From the NCBI GenBank assembly GCA_002270565.1, contig NQMI01000017.1, forward strand, positions 72,150 to 136,149: a stretch of DNA of 64,000 nucleotides, given 5' to 3'. Positions 36,763 to 47,275 of this stretch are shown in pieces. The stretch is from Stenocarpella maydis (taxonomy: Eukaryota > Ascomycota > Sordariomycetes > Diaporthales > Diaporthaceae). The position numbers were made by a program, and so were the translations under genes. Every line of letters starts with the position of its first letter. Positions within the stretch are counted from its first letter, which is position 1. The notes under the pieces are model-generated. The model was not told where the DNA came from. It did not search any database and saw only the letters and a program-made list of their open reading frames with translations.

Positions 36763-37810
36763 AGCTGCAGGCTTATTTAAAGCATATAGCTGCCCCAGTT
36801 TTACCAATAGCCAGGTAGCCCGTGCATTTACACCTATAAGAAAGTCCCAGTCCTCCTATTAGCTACCCTTCCTGCATTTCCATCCTATAATATACCTTAG
36901 AAACCCACCTTTAAGCTTCCATATCTCTATAATATATCCAAAAACAACCAATTAGAGCTTAAATTCAGACTTTTTTCATGATTCTAACCCTAAAATATAC
37001 CACCTTTTTCATTTTAAAATACTTTTTCTAAGCTTATTAAGATGCCCTAATCGAAACTTGCCTAGGGTTACAACCTATGCTCCATCTCAGGCACCCGGGC
37101 ATTTTCTTATCAGTCCTCATCTAAAAAGGCCAATTCTAAGCACGTATCCTCAATCTCTATTATATATAAGTATATCAATCCTAATATTTAAGTTAATCCC
37201 ATTAAGGGCCCTTAGGGCTCCATAAATAAAACTCCTTATAATGCTAAGGATCTAAATAAGCTTTAGAATGTGAATTTAGAGTATAGTAGTGCTTCTAGCT
37301 CATCTAACCTTTAGTCTTTAACTATTTCTTAATCCATAGGTCCAGCTATTAGTACTGCCCTCCTTTTAAGCTTGCTAGAGCATTTATCTAAGTCTAAGAA
37401 CCCTACTGCTTAGCTTTTTAGTTCCAGAGCTTTATTTAAAGAGGTTCCTATAGTTACTTAAATGGAGAATATCTTTAGGGAAAACTAAACTTATTAAGAT
37501 TAAGTAACTACTAGAGGAAGTAAGTCTGGAAACATTAATATAAAAGGCAGCAATATTTTCACGCCTATAAAATAGGTTTCTAATACTTATAGGGTTTCCT
37601 TTACTAAAGTATATTAGTCTAAATATATGGCATCCCTATTAATTAAGACTATAGCTAAAGCACCTTAAAATATAAATTCTAAGGACTATAAGCCTATTAA
37701 TCCTCCTTATAATAGCATTTCTAATAATACTAAGGAGGAAGAGGATTACCCCTTGGGCGTTAAAGACTAGGCTCGTTATAATAATTAATATAAGGATTAA
37801 AAGCATAGGC
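36755..37810. repeat. Segment X, copy 1 (1056 bp, copia 3' region)
   Basis: Co-linear with 38389-39445 without indels large enough to change the length by more than a base. Differences are transitions: this copy mostly has TA where the other has TG. It ends at the family A LTR at 37811. Confidence 0.88.
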
Positions 37811-38387
37811 TCTGATGAATATGTGCTATAAAATAGCATTCAGTTCAGCGTGTGTGTGTTTCGGCAGGGTCGCAGTATGGTGCTCTGAGGCGAATTGGGA
37901 CGATTGACAATGGTCTGGACAACTTTGTATTGAATTAAGTTGGGCTTCTGTAAGCCCTCCTTATATACCCTCCGACGTCGTCTCACCCCTGGGCACGCTG
38001 CGGTCGGCTCTGGTGCAAATTTGCAAATGCCGGAAAATTCGCCCTTCCAACACACCATCTTTGGTTCNAAGCAACCAGCCAACCATAGCCCTAGCAATAC
38101 CCAAATTAAGTACATATAAACTTCAGAAATCAAGCTATCCAATGCACCAGGTCATATACTTTTTGGGTAAGAAATAAGGGTAATGCAGAGGTCTGAATTA
38201 AGGTGCAAATGCAGGCCAAAATAATCGACTCACGGCCACCAAACTCATCTTGCGTCACGCACGCACTGGGCGTACTTAGCGAAAATCGCCTGACTCGCAA
38301 GTCTAGGGTAACTCCTTGCTAAAAAGTCTAGGGTAACTCCTTGCACGAAGTCTAGGGTAACTCCTTGCTGAGCGGTTCCGTTTAACA
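37811..38387 (-). repeat. Family A LTR, copy A1
   Basis: About 577 bp, TCTGATGAAT to CCGTTTAACA on the forward strand, so the LTR reads TGTTAAACGG on the minus strand. It has three copies of the CTAGGGTAACTCCTTGC repeat in the U3 part and a TATATAAGG promoter box on the minus strand. A single N at 38068 breaks it. The flanks show no target duplication, so the two halves may come from different copies. Confidence 0.85.
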
Positions 38388-38388
38388 A

Positions 38389-39445
38389 CACCCCCTAGCT
38401 ACAGGCTTGTTTGAAGCGTGTAGCTGCCCTAATTTTACTAGTAGCCGGGTGGCCCGTGCGTTTATACCTGTAAGAAAGTTCTAGTCCTCTTATTGGCCAC
38501 CCTTCCTGCATTTCTATCCCATAATATACTTTAGAAACCTACCTTTAAGCTTTTATATCTTTATAATATATTTAAAAATAACTAGTTGGAGTTTAGATTT
38601 AGACTTTTTTTTATGATTCTAACCCTAAAATATACTACTTTTTTTGTTTTGGAATACTTTTTTTAAGTTTATTAAGATGCCCTAATTGAAACCTGCCTAG
38701 GGTTGCAACCTGCGCTCTATCTTAGGTATTTAGGCGTTTACTTGCTGATCCTTATCCGAAAAGACTGATTCCAAGTGTATATTCTTGATCTCTGTTGCGT
38801 ACGGGCATGTTGATCTTGATATTTGAGTTAATCCTATTAGGGGCCCTTAGGGCTCCATATGTAAGACTCCTTATAATGCTGAAGATCTAAATGAGCTTTA
38901 GAATATGGATATAGAGTGTATTAGTGCTTCTAGCCCGTCCGACCTTTAGTTCTTAATTGTTTTTTAATCCGTGGGTCTAGCTATTAGTGCTGCCCTCCTT
39001 TTAAGCTTGCTAGAGCGTTTATCTGAGTCTGAAAACCTTACTTCTTAGCTTTTTAGTTCTAGGGCTTTATTTAGAGAGGTTTTTGTAGTTACTTAAATGG
39101 AGAATATCTTTAGGGGAAACTAAACTTATTAAGATTAGATAATTACTAGGGGAAGTAAGTCTGGAAATATTAATATAAGAGGTAGTAATATTTCTGTACT
39201 TATAAAATAGGTTTTCAATACTTGTAAGGTTTTCTTTACTAGAGTGCATTAGTTTAAATATATAGTATCCCTATTAACTAAAACTATAGTTAAAGTACCT
39301 TAAAATATGAATTCTAAGGACTATAAGCCTATTAGTCCTCCTTATAATAGTATTTCTAATAATACTAAGGAGGAAGAGGATTACTCCTTAGGTATTAAAG
39401 ACTAGGCTTATTATGATTGTTAATATAAGGATTAGAAGTATAGGT
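38389..39445. repeat. Segment X, copy 2
   Basis: Second copy of the 1.06-kb segment, starting with the same purine tract complement CACCCCCT and continuing into the rest of the copia 3' region. Compared with copy 1 it mostly has TA where copy 1 has CA. Confidence 0.88.
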
Positions 39446-40295
39446 ATACTGCAAATGAGCATTAGAGAGTAAGGAATGGTTTGCTGTTATTTAAGAATTA
39501 GATTCCCATATGCCTAAGAGCTACTAGCCTACCTTAAAAGCAATCTTTAGGGCGCGCTATTAGAGATAACTCTAAGACCGCTTCTAATACTTATAAGTAT
39601 TAGAGAACTAATAACTCTAAGAAGCCTTCTATAAGTAAGTAGCAATCTTTATTTCTATATTCCTAGACTTATAGTTAACCTATCTAGCTTTAGAGGAAGC
39701 CTAGGCCTAGCTTACTTAAATAGTAGTAAAGAAGAAAGAGCTTAAGAAGTTTACTTATACTATAAAGCATGCTAAAAAAAGAAGAAGAGAATTAGTAATA
39801 GTCTTTCTTAAGGTAATAAGCATAAAATCCCTTATAATTATTATATTAATAGCACTATATTTAGCCATTCTAATTCCATTATATATTATAATGTAATAGG
39901 AAATACTAGTTTTAAATACTATAATTATACTAAGTATAATAATATTTATTGTATAATCCCTTTAGTACTTACTCCTTTTGCTAATAAGCTTTCTTTTTAT
40001 TAAATAAATTTTATTAAGGTAAAGATTAAGGGCAATATATTAGCTAGCGGAAAGATAATTTATAAGAACAAGCTTAATAAGGCCTAAATCACCTAGAAGA
40101 AATCTAAGGACCTCTATTAAAAGGATAAATAAGGGCACATAAAGATTACCTATAATAGGCTTAATAAGACTAAAGAGCTTGGTTTCATAGATAGCGCTAA
40201 TTTCAGTCACCCCATTAAGGTTAATAATAAGTCTAGTAATAGTAATAATTCTGATAATAATAGAGATAGTTTTAAGATATCTTAAATATATATTT
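39060..40295 (+). pseudogene. Plus-strand coding-like frame, antisense to copia pol
   Basis: Between the RNase H region and the 3' LTR the plus strand reads as protein interrupted by RIP-type stops. One part runs from the ATG at about 39096 and includes KDYKPISPPYNSISNNTKEE and LLLFKN.IPICLRATSLP; a second, in another frame, runs about 39810-40292 and includes VLTPFANKLSFYQINFIKVK and KELGFIDSANFSHPIKV. The two need one frameshift at about 39740-39810. I do not recognise a family. It could be an additional antisense gene of the element or a piece of another element inserted there. Confidence 0.4.
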
Positions 40296-40859
40296 TTAGA
40301 CTTTTTCTTAAAAGGGGGTAAGATTAGAGAGCAGTTAGGTTCTTAAAAGCCTTATACTTTTAACTAAAGCCAAAAAAGGCAATTTTCAAGCTCTAAGAAG
40401 CTATATACCTTAGAATTCCTCTTTATTTTTAACTACTTTTCTGGTTATTAAAATGCTTGGGATAACTCTACTAGCATGTTACTATCTATTAGAAGAATCT
40501 TTTCATTCTGAAAGATAGTATTAAAATATATAATATAAAAATAATGCTTTTAAAGTATAAGAGTCCCTTCTTAGCTTTTCTAAATTACTTCTTATGCGTT
40601 AATAAGATTAAGGTGTGCTTAAAAACGCTTAAACTAGGCGCATCTGAGAGTCTTTATAAGTCTATTAGCAGGTATTTTTAAGGTTTCCAAATGGATTACT
40701 TAAAAACTACCCTTACTATATTCCTATTTTAACTATATCTACTGGATATTAATATAATAAAGCTTTATGCTAAGCCTTTCGCACTTAATTATAACTAAGC
40801 ATATAGTCTGCTAATTATTGCAGTAGATTTTCCAAGCTTGCCCTAGATCCAATTAAATA

Positions 40860-41060
40860 TCCCTAAATAGTTACTTAAGAGCTATTGCCTCCTTTATAAT
40901 ACATTCCAAACTTAATAATTCAGCCTCTATTATTAATATTAACATAGTTGCTTACTTGCTAGACTTCCATTAAATCAGTCCTCTAAATAAGGTCATTATA
41001 TAGCCTTGAGTAGATTTCCTATTCTCCTAGTTATCTGTAAATGAAGCATCCCCTGCTATA
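40860..41060 (-). pseudogene. Copia RNase H region
   Basis: Minus strand reads GDASFTDN, then ENRKST, GYIMTLFRG, WKSSK and EAELLSLECIIKEAIAL with TAG stops between. This is the standard copia RNase H order. The stops sit where CAG or TGG codons are expected. Confidence 0.8.
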
Positions 41061-41399
41061 ACTAACGCTTGGGTTTCAGAGTGTTATCCCCTATATTGGA
41101 TTCCGAGGTGATATATCCTGTAAAGGTATTATATAACTCTCTCAGCTGCCTTTTAGTGCTAGGGTCCAGGGTTGGTTAGGAACCTGGAAAGAAACATATA
41201 TACAAAAGCAATATCTAGGCGTATTATAATAGCTGTATAGAGAATCAACCCAACCTTTTCTTAGTATGCCTTAATCTCTACTTTTAAGGCTTATCTATTA
41301 AACTTTAGTAACTCTTCTGCTCCTAGAGGTATATAGGGTATAAAGTATTTATTATCCGCTAAGCTAAATTTCTATATAACCTTCTCTATATATATATTA

Positions 41400-42900
41400 T
41401 AAATTAGTATTATAGTGTGTACTCTATAGTCCCTTAGTATTTGAATTCTTAGAAACCACTAAGCTGGTCCCTTATCCTTAACTTTATACTCTTATATAAT
41501 TCCAGCCTTAATTTAAGTTACTGCTCTTGCTTGGTTCTTAGGAAAGAGTATTAGGATATTATTTATATAGAATAAGACTATAATTCTAGTTCTTAGGCAT
41601 ATAAAGAGATAGGGTTCCTCTAAATAGGGCTTTAATTTGAGCTTTCTAAGTATAGAACTGAATTCTTAGTACTAGAGTAGTAGTAAATCCCTAAGTCCAT
41701 AAAGTGCCTTCTTAAGTATAGCATATTTTCCTCCCTACTTAAACCCTTCTAAAAGCTTGCAATAGACTTCTTCTCTCTTGCCCCTTATTACATTTAGGAA
41801 TGCTATAGTTATATTAAGTTAGATATACTCTAAATTAAATGCAGCAGCAATTATTATTATTATGCGAAAAATTTTTATAATAAGAATAGCTGTATATATT
41901 TCCTTAATAGTAGAAATTAGCTGAAGATCCCCTTATATATATATATATGCTTTCAAAGAGAATAGTCTGCAATTCTTATTAAGCTTGTATTTATAAATCT
42001 ACTTAAGTGGGAGGGGCTTAGAAGGCGCCCTTTTACACTTAATTACCTTTTAGGTTCCAAGCTTAATAAGGGTCTGCATCTCCTTATGCATTACCTCCAG
42101 CTATTACGCCTTATATAGTCCATTTTAAGCTTACTTTTAATTCTTAAGTTCTAAAGGAAGCATTTTTCCTTAAGCATTATACCCAAGGCATTACATTTCA
42201 GACTTTCCAGCCTAAATTAATGGTACTATAATACATATAAGTATTATAAATTTATATTTCTTAATTATGCTTTAATCTTATATTTCTAGTTAATTAAGCT
42301 AAAAAGTGAATATAAAGTATTCCTAAGAATTATTACTCCTAAGGGATGCATTTGCGTTCTCCTCTCTAGAGCGTGCTGAACTAGTGCTCTTGCTAAATGC
42401 GGTTGCATTTACTAAATGCAAGGGCCCCTATAGTTCTACTATACCAGCCCGTTTTTGCTGAATTCGGGCTAATCTTCTTAGAGGAATAGTTGTAAGCTGG
42501 ATACCAGACTTATCCTAAGGTATAGGAAGTAGCTAGCTCTTCTAGTTCCCCTAAATGAGCTTAAGTTAGCATAAGTCTTAAGAAGGTAATATAAGATGCT
42601 TAACTATTTCTTTATCTATTAAGGATAGTAGTTACCCTATAAGCAAACTAATATTAAATAAGTCCCATTTAATTATTTTAAGTATCCCTTCTAGTATTAG
42701 AAGTTCTAGAATATTGCCTTCTTTATTAGTGGAGAAAAAGGAGTCTGCTTTTTTAGAATAAGGCATATTTACCCCTAAGTTCCAGCTAGAATATATACTT
42801 CTAGCTTCTTCTTTAAGAGTATTAGGAGAGGATTAAATTCTAAGCTCATTATATATCCCTATATTCTCTTAAAATAGGGCTTTATATATAACATTCAAGA
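41400..42900 (-). pseudogene. Copia reverse transcriptase region
   Basis: Two motifs anchor it. KKALYGLRDLLLLWY reads from about 41716 down to 41665. VLFYINNILILF reads across 41558-41569, where the catalytic YVDD would be; both Asp codons (GAT) have become AAT, the change RIP makes on this strand. The outer limits are approximate. Confidence 0.75.
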
Positions 42901-43199
42901 TCTCCTCCTCTTCTATTATTTCTATAAGTATTTCCTTTACTTCATGCTTAGGAATTTAGATCCTAGGCTCCATTAAAGAATTATAGAATTAGGTTTCATT
43001 AAATACTACATTTCTAGTTAAAATCACTTTATTTAAACTAGAAATCTATACCCAAAAAATGTTTAAGAAGACATACCGAACTAGATAACCTATATAGGCT
43101 GCTGGTTTAGTTTTCATTATATGCTTATTTGAGTTATTTTCATGCTCTTTCCTTAGTAAGTACGCTCTATAGCTATAAGTATATATATTTTTCCAAGAA

Positions 43200-43749
43200 G
43201 GAAGAAGTTCCACTAGTTTGCTATATATCTCATTTAATATATACTATCTGAAATAGCATATAAATTATTTATATCTGGAGCGCACTACTGCTTTCTTTTT
43301 GCTAGGGAAATATTATTTAGAAATACTACTATCTATACTGCCTCTAGCTATAACTAGCCTAGCAGATTTACCCCGAGTAGCAAAATTTTAGCTTTATTAA
43401 TTATCTATTTCCTAGCGCATTCCCTACCCCTATTTATTTTAGAAGTCCTTTGTCTTATAATCCTTAAGTACTTAAAATATATATTCCTGGGCTTTTGAGA
43501 TTAAATGGTAGGCAAAGAGGTTTATACTGAACTCATTATATATTATTAGTATGTAAAGAGACCCATCTAGGGCTTATTTATAGTAAAAGAGGTCCTAAGC
43601 GATCTAGTAGAATGAATAAAGAGACCTATTTTCTAATGGCGCTTAATTAATATATTTTAAAGCATTTGCCTAAGTGCGGACCTTATAATTGATCCTTTTT
43701 ATCCCCATAATGCAGACTCCCCTTGCGCCTTAAATAAGCTTTTCCAGGG
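43200..43749 (-). pseudogene. Copia gag-pre-integrase and integrase region
   Basis: Minus strand reads LGAEALEKLI, GVCIMGIKRI, NRSLYSFY, DLFYYK, then DGSLYILIIYNEFSINLFAY and AQEYIF. The reading frame continues across the family A insertion when one copy of the CTTCC duplication is removed, which confirms the site of insertion. Stops are RIP-type. Confidence 0.78.
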
Positions 43750-43754
43750 CTTCC

Positions 43755-44348
43755 TCTGATGAATTTGTGCTATAAAATAGCATTCAGTTCAGCGTGTGTT
43801 TCGGCAGGGTCGCAGTGTGGTGCCCTGAGGCGAATTCGGACAATTGACAGTGGTCTGGACAACTTTGTATTGAATTAAGTTGGGCTTCTGTAAGCCCTCC
43901 TTATATACCCTCCGACGTCGTCTCACCCCTGGGCACGCTGCGGTCGGCTCTGGTGCAAATTTGCAAATGCCGGAAAATTCGCCCTTCCAACACACCATCT
44001 TTGGTTCCAAGCCACCAGCCAACCATAGCCCTGGTAATGCCCAAATTAAGTACATATAAACTTCAGAAATCAAGCTATCCAATGCACTAGGTCATATACT
44101 TTTTGGGTAAGAAATAAGGGTAATGCAGAGGTCTGAATTAAGGTGCAAATGCAGGCCAAAATAATCGACTCACGGCCACCAAACTCATCTTGCGTCACGC
44201 ACGCACTGGGCGTACTTAGCGAAAATCGCCTGACTCGCAAGTCTAGGGTAACTCCTTGCTAGGAAGTCTAGGGTAACTCCTTACAACGAAGTCTAGGGTA
44301 ACTCCTTGCACGGAGTACCAACGCCCTGCTGAGCGGTTCCGTTTAACA
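43755..44348 (-). repeat. Family A LTR, copy A2 (left member of a tandem pair)
   Basis: About 594 bp, minus orientation, three U3 repeats. Left flank is CTTCC (43750-43754). It is followed by one N (44349) and then copy A3. Confidence 0.9.
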
Positions 44349-44349
44349 N
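44349..44349. other. Single N between two LTRs
   Basis: Joins LTR copies A2 and A3 and most likely stands for the missing internal part of a family A retrotransposon. Confidence 0.7.
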
Positions 44350-44947
44350 TCTGATGAATTTGTGCTATAGAATAGCATTCAGTTCAGCGTGTGTGTGTTT
44401 CGGCAGGGTCGCAGTATGGTGCTCTGAGGCGAATTGGGACGATTGACAATGGTCTGGACAACTTTGTATTGAATTAAGTTGGGCTTCTGTAAGCCCTCCT
44501 TATATACCCTCCGACGTCGTCTCACCCCTGGGCACGCTGCGGTCGGCTCTGGTGCAAATTTGCAAATGCCGGAAAATTCGCCCTTCCAACACACCATCTT
44601 TGGTTCCAAGCAGCCAGCCAACCATAGCCCTAGCAATGCCCAAATTAAGTACATACAAACTTCAGAAATCAGGCTATCCAATGCACTAAGTCATATACTT
44701 TTTGGGTAAGAAATAAGGGTAATGCAGAGGTCTGAATTAAGGTGCAAATGCAGGCCAAAATAATCGACTCACGGCCACCAAACTCATCTTGCGTCACGCA
44801 CGCACTGGGCGTACTTAGCGAAAATCGCCTGACTCGCAAGTCTAGGGTAACTCCTTGCTAGAAAGTCTAGGGTAACTCCTTACAACGAAGTCTAGGGTAA
44901 CTCCTTGCACGGAGTACCAACGCCCTGCTGAGCGGTTCCGTTTAACA
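44350..44947 (-). repeat. Family A LTR, copy A3 (right member of a tandem pair)
   Basis: About 598 bp, same orientation as A2 and highly similar to it. It is followed by CTTCC (44948-44952), the same five bases that precede A2. Confidence 0.9.
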
Positions 44948-44952
44948 CTTCC

Positions 44953-46000
44953 GCTCCCAAGTAACTAGATCTAATGTGCTATATTTAAGCATTATTAAAT
45001 CTATTTAGCACTTTATCCTAGGAACATTTAAATAATCTATTTCTCCTAATTGCAAGCACTTAAGAAGCAACTATTCTTATATTACTATATAGGATTAAAG
45101 GAGCTTTAAAATAGGAGAAGGAGAGTGGCTTATATTTAAGAAAGACTAAATTGTATGCCCGCTTGAGGTCTGCTATAGGCACGCTCTGGTTAATCATTCT
45201 GAAACGCAGAGTAGTATTACTGCTGTAGTACTATATGCCTGCTTTCTAAAGAAGAGCTTTAAGAATAATATTAATATAAAAATGCTTAATAACTGCTATA
45301 TTTTTCAAAATGAAAGCTTTAGTATTCTTCCCTTTTGCGCTATAAATCTTGTTTTTAAAGCATTTAGTTCTATACCTTATAATTTCCAAAGAGGAAGTCC
45401 CTACTTTAATTATATTATAATCTATATTTAGTCTAAATAAGCCTGGAATAAGGAAATTAATTGAGTTAACTAGATAGATTGCTCTATAAGTATTAAGAAC
45501 ATAACTACTTAATAGAGGGTATCTTGCTCCTCCTATTATTATATATATTCCAGGCGCATACTGGATAGTTAGGAGTTATTAAGGGTTAATTAATATGTGG
45601 ATTATGTTTTTAAGAAGTAGAGGTTATATAATTAAAATTAAGTAGCAAATTTAATAATAAGTTTAGAAAGAGTAAAAAGAGTATATATTAAATAAAAGAG
45701 ATAGTAAAGATTGATTTTTAGAAAGAGGGTTAGGCTATAATTAAGCCTAGGAAAGCAAGTTCTAACTAATTTCTCCTCTAGTTCCCATCCTATTTCAGGA
45801 TTCCCTTATGCTCTAATTCCTCTTAAACCTCCTTATATTTATTANNNNNNNNNNNNNNNNNNNNNNNNNNNNNNNNNNNNNNNNNNNNNNNNNNNNNNNN
45901 NNNNNNNNNNNNNNNNNNNNNNNNNNNNNNNNNNNNNNNNAGTTATACTTAAAAATATATAACTAAGATATTACTAAGAAGAAGTTTAAGTTTGCAAACC
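44953..46000 (-). pseudogene. Copia gag region, degenerate, with gap
   Basis: Internal sequence between the integrase part and the 5' LTR, AT-rich and heavily mutated. No gag motif can be named with confidence. A run of 96 Ns (45845-45940) removes part of it. Confidence 0.5.
45845..45940. other. Assembly gap (96 N)
   Basis: A run of 96 unknown bases inside the gag region of the copia element. Confidence 0.98.
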
Positions 46001-46011
46001 GGGCTCATAAC
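46001..46011 (-). other. tRNA-iMet half-molecule primer binding site
   Basis: Minus strand reads GTTATGAGCCC directly after the 5' LTR. This is complementary to the anticodon stem-loop of initiator Met-tRNA (GGGCUCAUAAC), the cleaved half-tRNA primer used by copia-type elements. It fixes the element's orientation as minus. Confidence 0.8.
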
Positions 46012-46166
46012 TATAGAACAGCTATATATCCTAAGCACTCTAAATTCATAGAAGTAAACTCGCCTTAAGGTCTAAGTTTCTAGAAAAGAACAAAACAAAT
46101 GAAAGAAGCTTTTATAAGCGCAGGACACGCTTGGTTTCAGGGTTAGGGGCGGCATTCTGTTCAACA
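46012..46166 (-). repeat. 5' LTR of the copia element (155 bp)
   Basis: Same length as the 3' LTR at 36600-36754. Its forward start is TATAGAACAGC, a RIP-changed TGTGGAACAGC. Right flank is GTTCC. Confidence 0.88.
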
Positions 46167-46309
46167 GTTCCGCCGCGGCTCCACACCCGCGACGCGTCGA
46201 GGGACCCCCTATAGAAAAACTTAAATATCTCAATGAGGAATTTTTTTCTGGTCACTAAACTTCTTCTGCACGTTAATTAGACCATTATAAAGTAATACTT
46301 AGAAGCTGA

Positions 46310-47275
46310 TATTTATGACGCCCTTAACGCAATAGCAGATGGGATGCTAATTCGGCTGGCTTCTCGGCTATGGTATATCCCAGACCGCACTCTTCGTTGT
46401 TGCCGTATAGGCGTCCCCAGCCATCGTGAAGCTGCAGACCCTGAGAGGTTTCTTGATGACTATTAGGAGGCTCAATTGGTACTATATATTATCAATTAAA
46501 GCAGCCTAGGGCTGGGGCTAATGCGATATGAAACTAGAGCCCTTGCAGCCCGCCTCGCCTTCTCTAATGAGAATCACCCTCCCCTGGGGAGGAAGTGGCT
46601 GAGGGCATTCCTCTCCCGGCATCCTGAACTTCGAAGTCAAAAGAATTAACTAGTCAAGACTCATTGGCTAAGGGCGATAATGAAGGTAAATATTCAGACT
46701 TAGTTTAACCTCCTCCAATTGCCTATAGTTAAGTCTATTATCCCTTGCAACCGCTGGAATGCTGATAAGGGAGGACTAATGGAAGGGCATTCTAAGAGCA
46801 TACTAACCCTTGGCTATTTGCATAATAGCCCTATTAGCTAATTGGACTATAATTCAAGAGCGTGGACCTCCTGTATTGAGTGTATTAACACTCTGGGGAA
46901 GCATCTTGACCTATTAATTATATTTAAAGGAAAGAGCATTTAATAGTAGTGGTTTCCTATTGTCCTTAAGGATTTCGATGGCTGGTAATTTACGGCAATG
47001 AAGAGGGGGTGGATAAAGGAAAAAATTGCTATTAAGTGGGTGAAGAGAGTCTTCATTCCTTAAATGAAGCTAGAGGACCCCAATGAGTAGCGATTATTAG
47101 TTATTAATGGGCACTATAGCTATATAATAATTAATTTTATATAAGAATGCTTCTTAAATGAAATATATATACTCTTCTTACTAGTATATACCTCCTATAT
47201 GCTTTTACCCCTTAATATTAGGGTCTTTATGCTACTTAAAGCCTCCTTTAGGAAGCACTTATATGCTCTTAGTGT
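46310..47275 (+). pseudogene. Pogo/Fot-type (DDE_1) transposase remnant
   Basis: Plus strand reads in order EADIYDALNAIADG, IPDRTLRCCRIGVPSHREAA, RKWLRAFLSRHPELRS, CNRWNADKGG, FKGKSI, KEKIAIKWVKRVF, RLLVINGHYSY and LLPLNIRVFMLLKASFRK. This is the N-terminal helix-turn-helix, CENP-B-like part and DDE nuclease of the pogo superfamily (Fot1, Pot, Tan elements of fungi). The usual DGHGSH and PLDxGVF motifs appear with Asp changed to Asn, and several stop codons replace Trp or Gln codons. No intact terminal repeats were found. It lies just right of the copia target duplication. Confidence 0.8.

Larger units (their letters stand above)
36595..46171 (-). mobile_element. Full-length RIP-mutated Ty1/copia retrotransposon with nested insertions
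   Basis: Bounded by 155-bp LTRs at 36600-36754 and 46012-46166 and by a 5-bp target duplication GTTCC at 36595-36599 and 46167-46171. On the minus strand the order is 5' LTR (right), primer binding site, a gag region with an N gap, gag-pre-integrase, integrase, reverse transcriptase, RNase H, a long 3' region, a purine tract and the 3' LTR (left). This IN-before-RT order is the copia order. Signature readings are KKALYGLRDLLLLWY and YINNILI (RT), DGSLYILIIYNEFSINLFAY (integrase) and ENRKST, KSSK, EAELLSLE (RNase H). Many TAG/TGA/TAA codons replace CAG, CGA, CAA or TGG, and acidic catalytic residues are changed to Asn. It is interrupted by family A LTRs at 37811-38387 and 43755-44947, and part of its 3' region is duplicated. 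Not active. Confidence 0.88.

Noticed and set aside
37840..38142. About 100-codon open frame repeated in five family A LTR copies (also 43789-44082, 44379-44681, 57773-58066, 62051-62335)
   Set aside because: It spans the LTR's own TATATAAGG box, so a transcript starting there could not encode it whole, and it lacks an ATG at its start. It stays open because the copies are nearly identical.
38251..38387. Short regularly spaced repeats that look like a CRISPR array
   Set aside because: Two to four tandem 21-bp units with almost no spacer, inside a eukaryotic LTR; they are U3 repeats.
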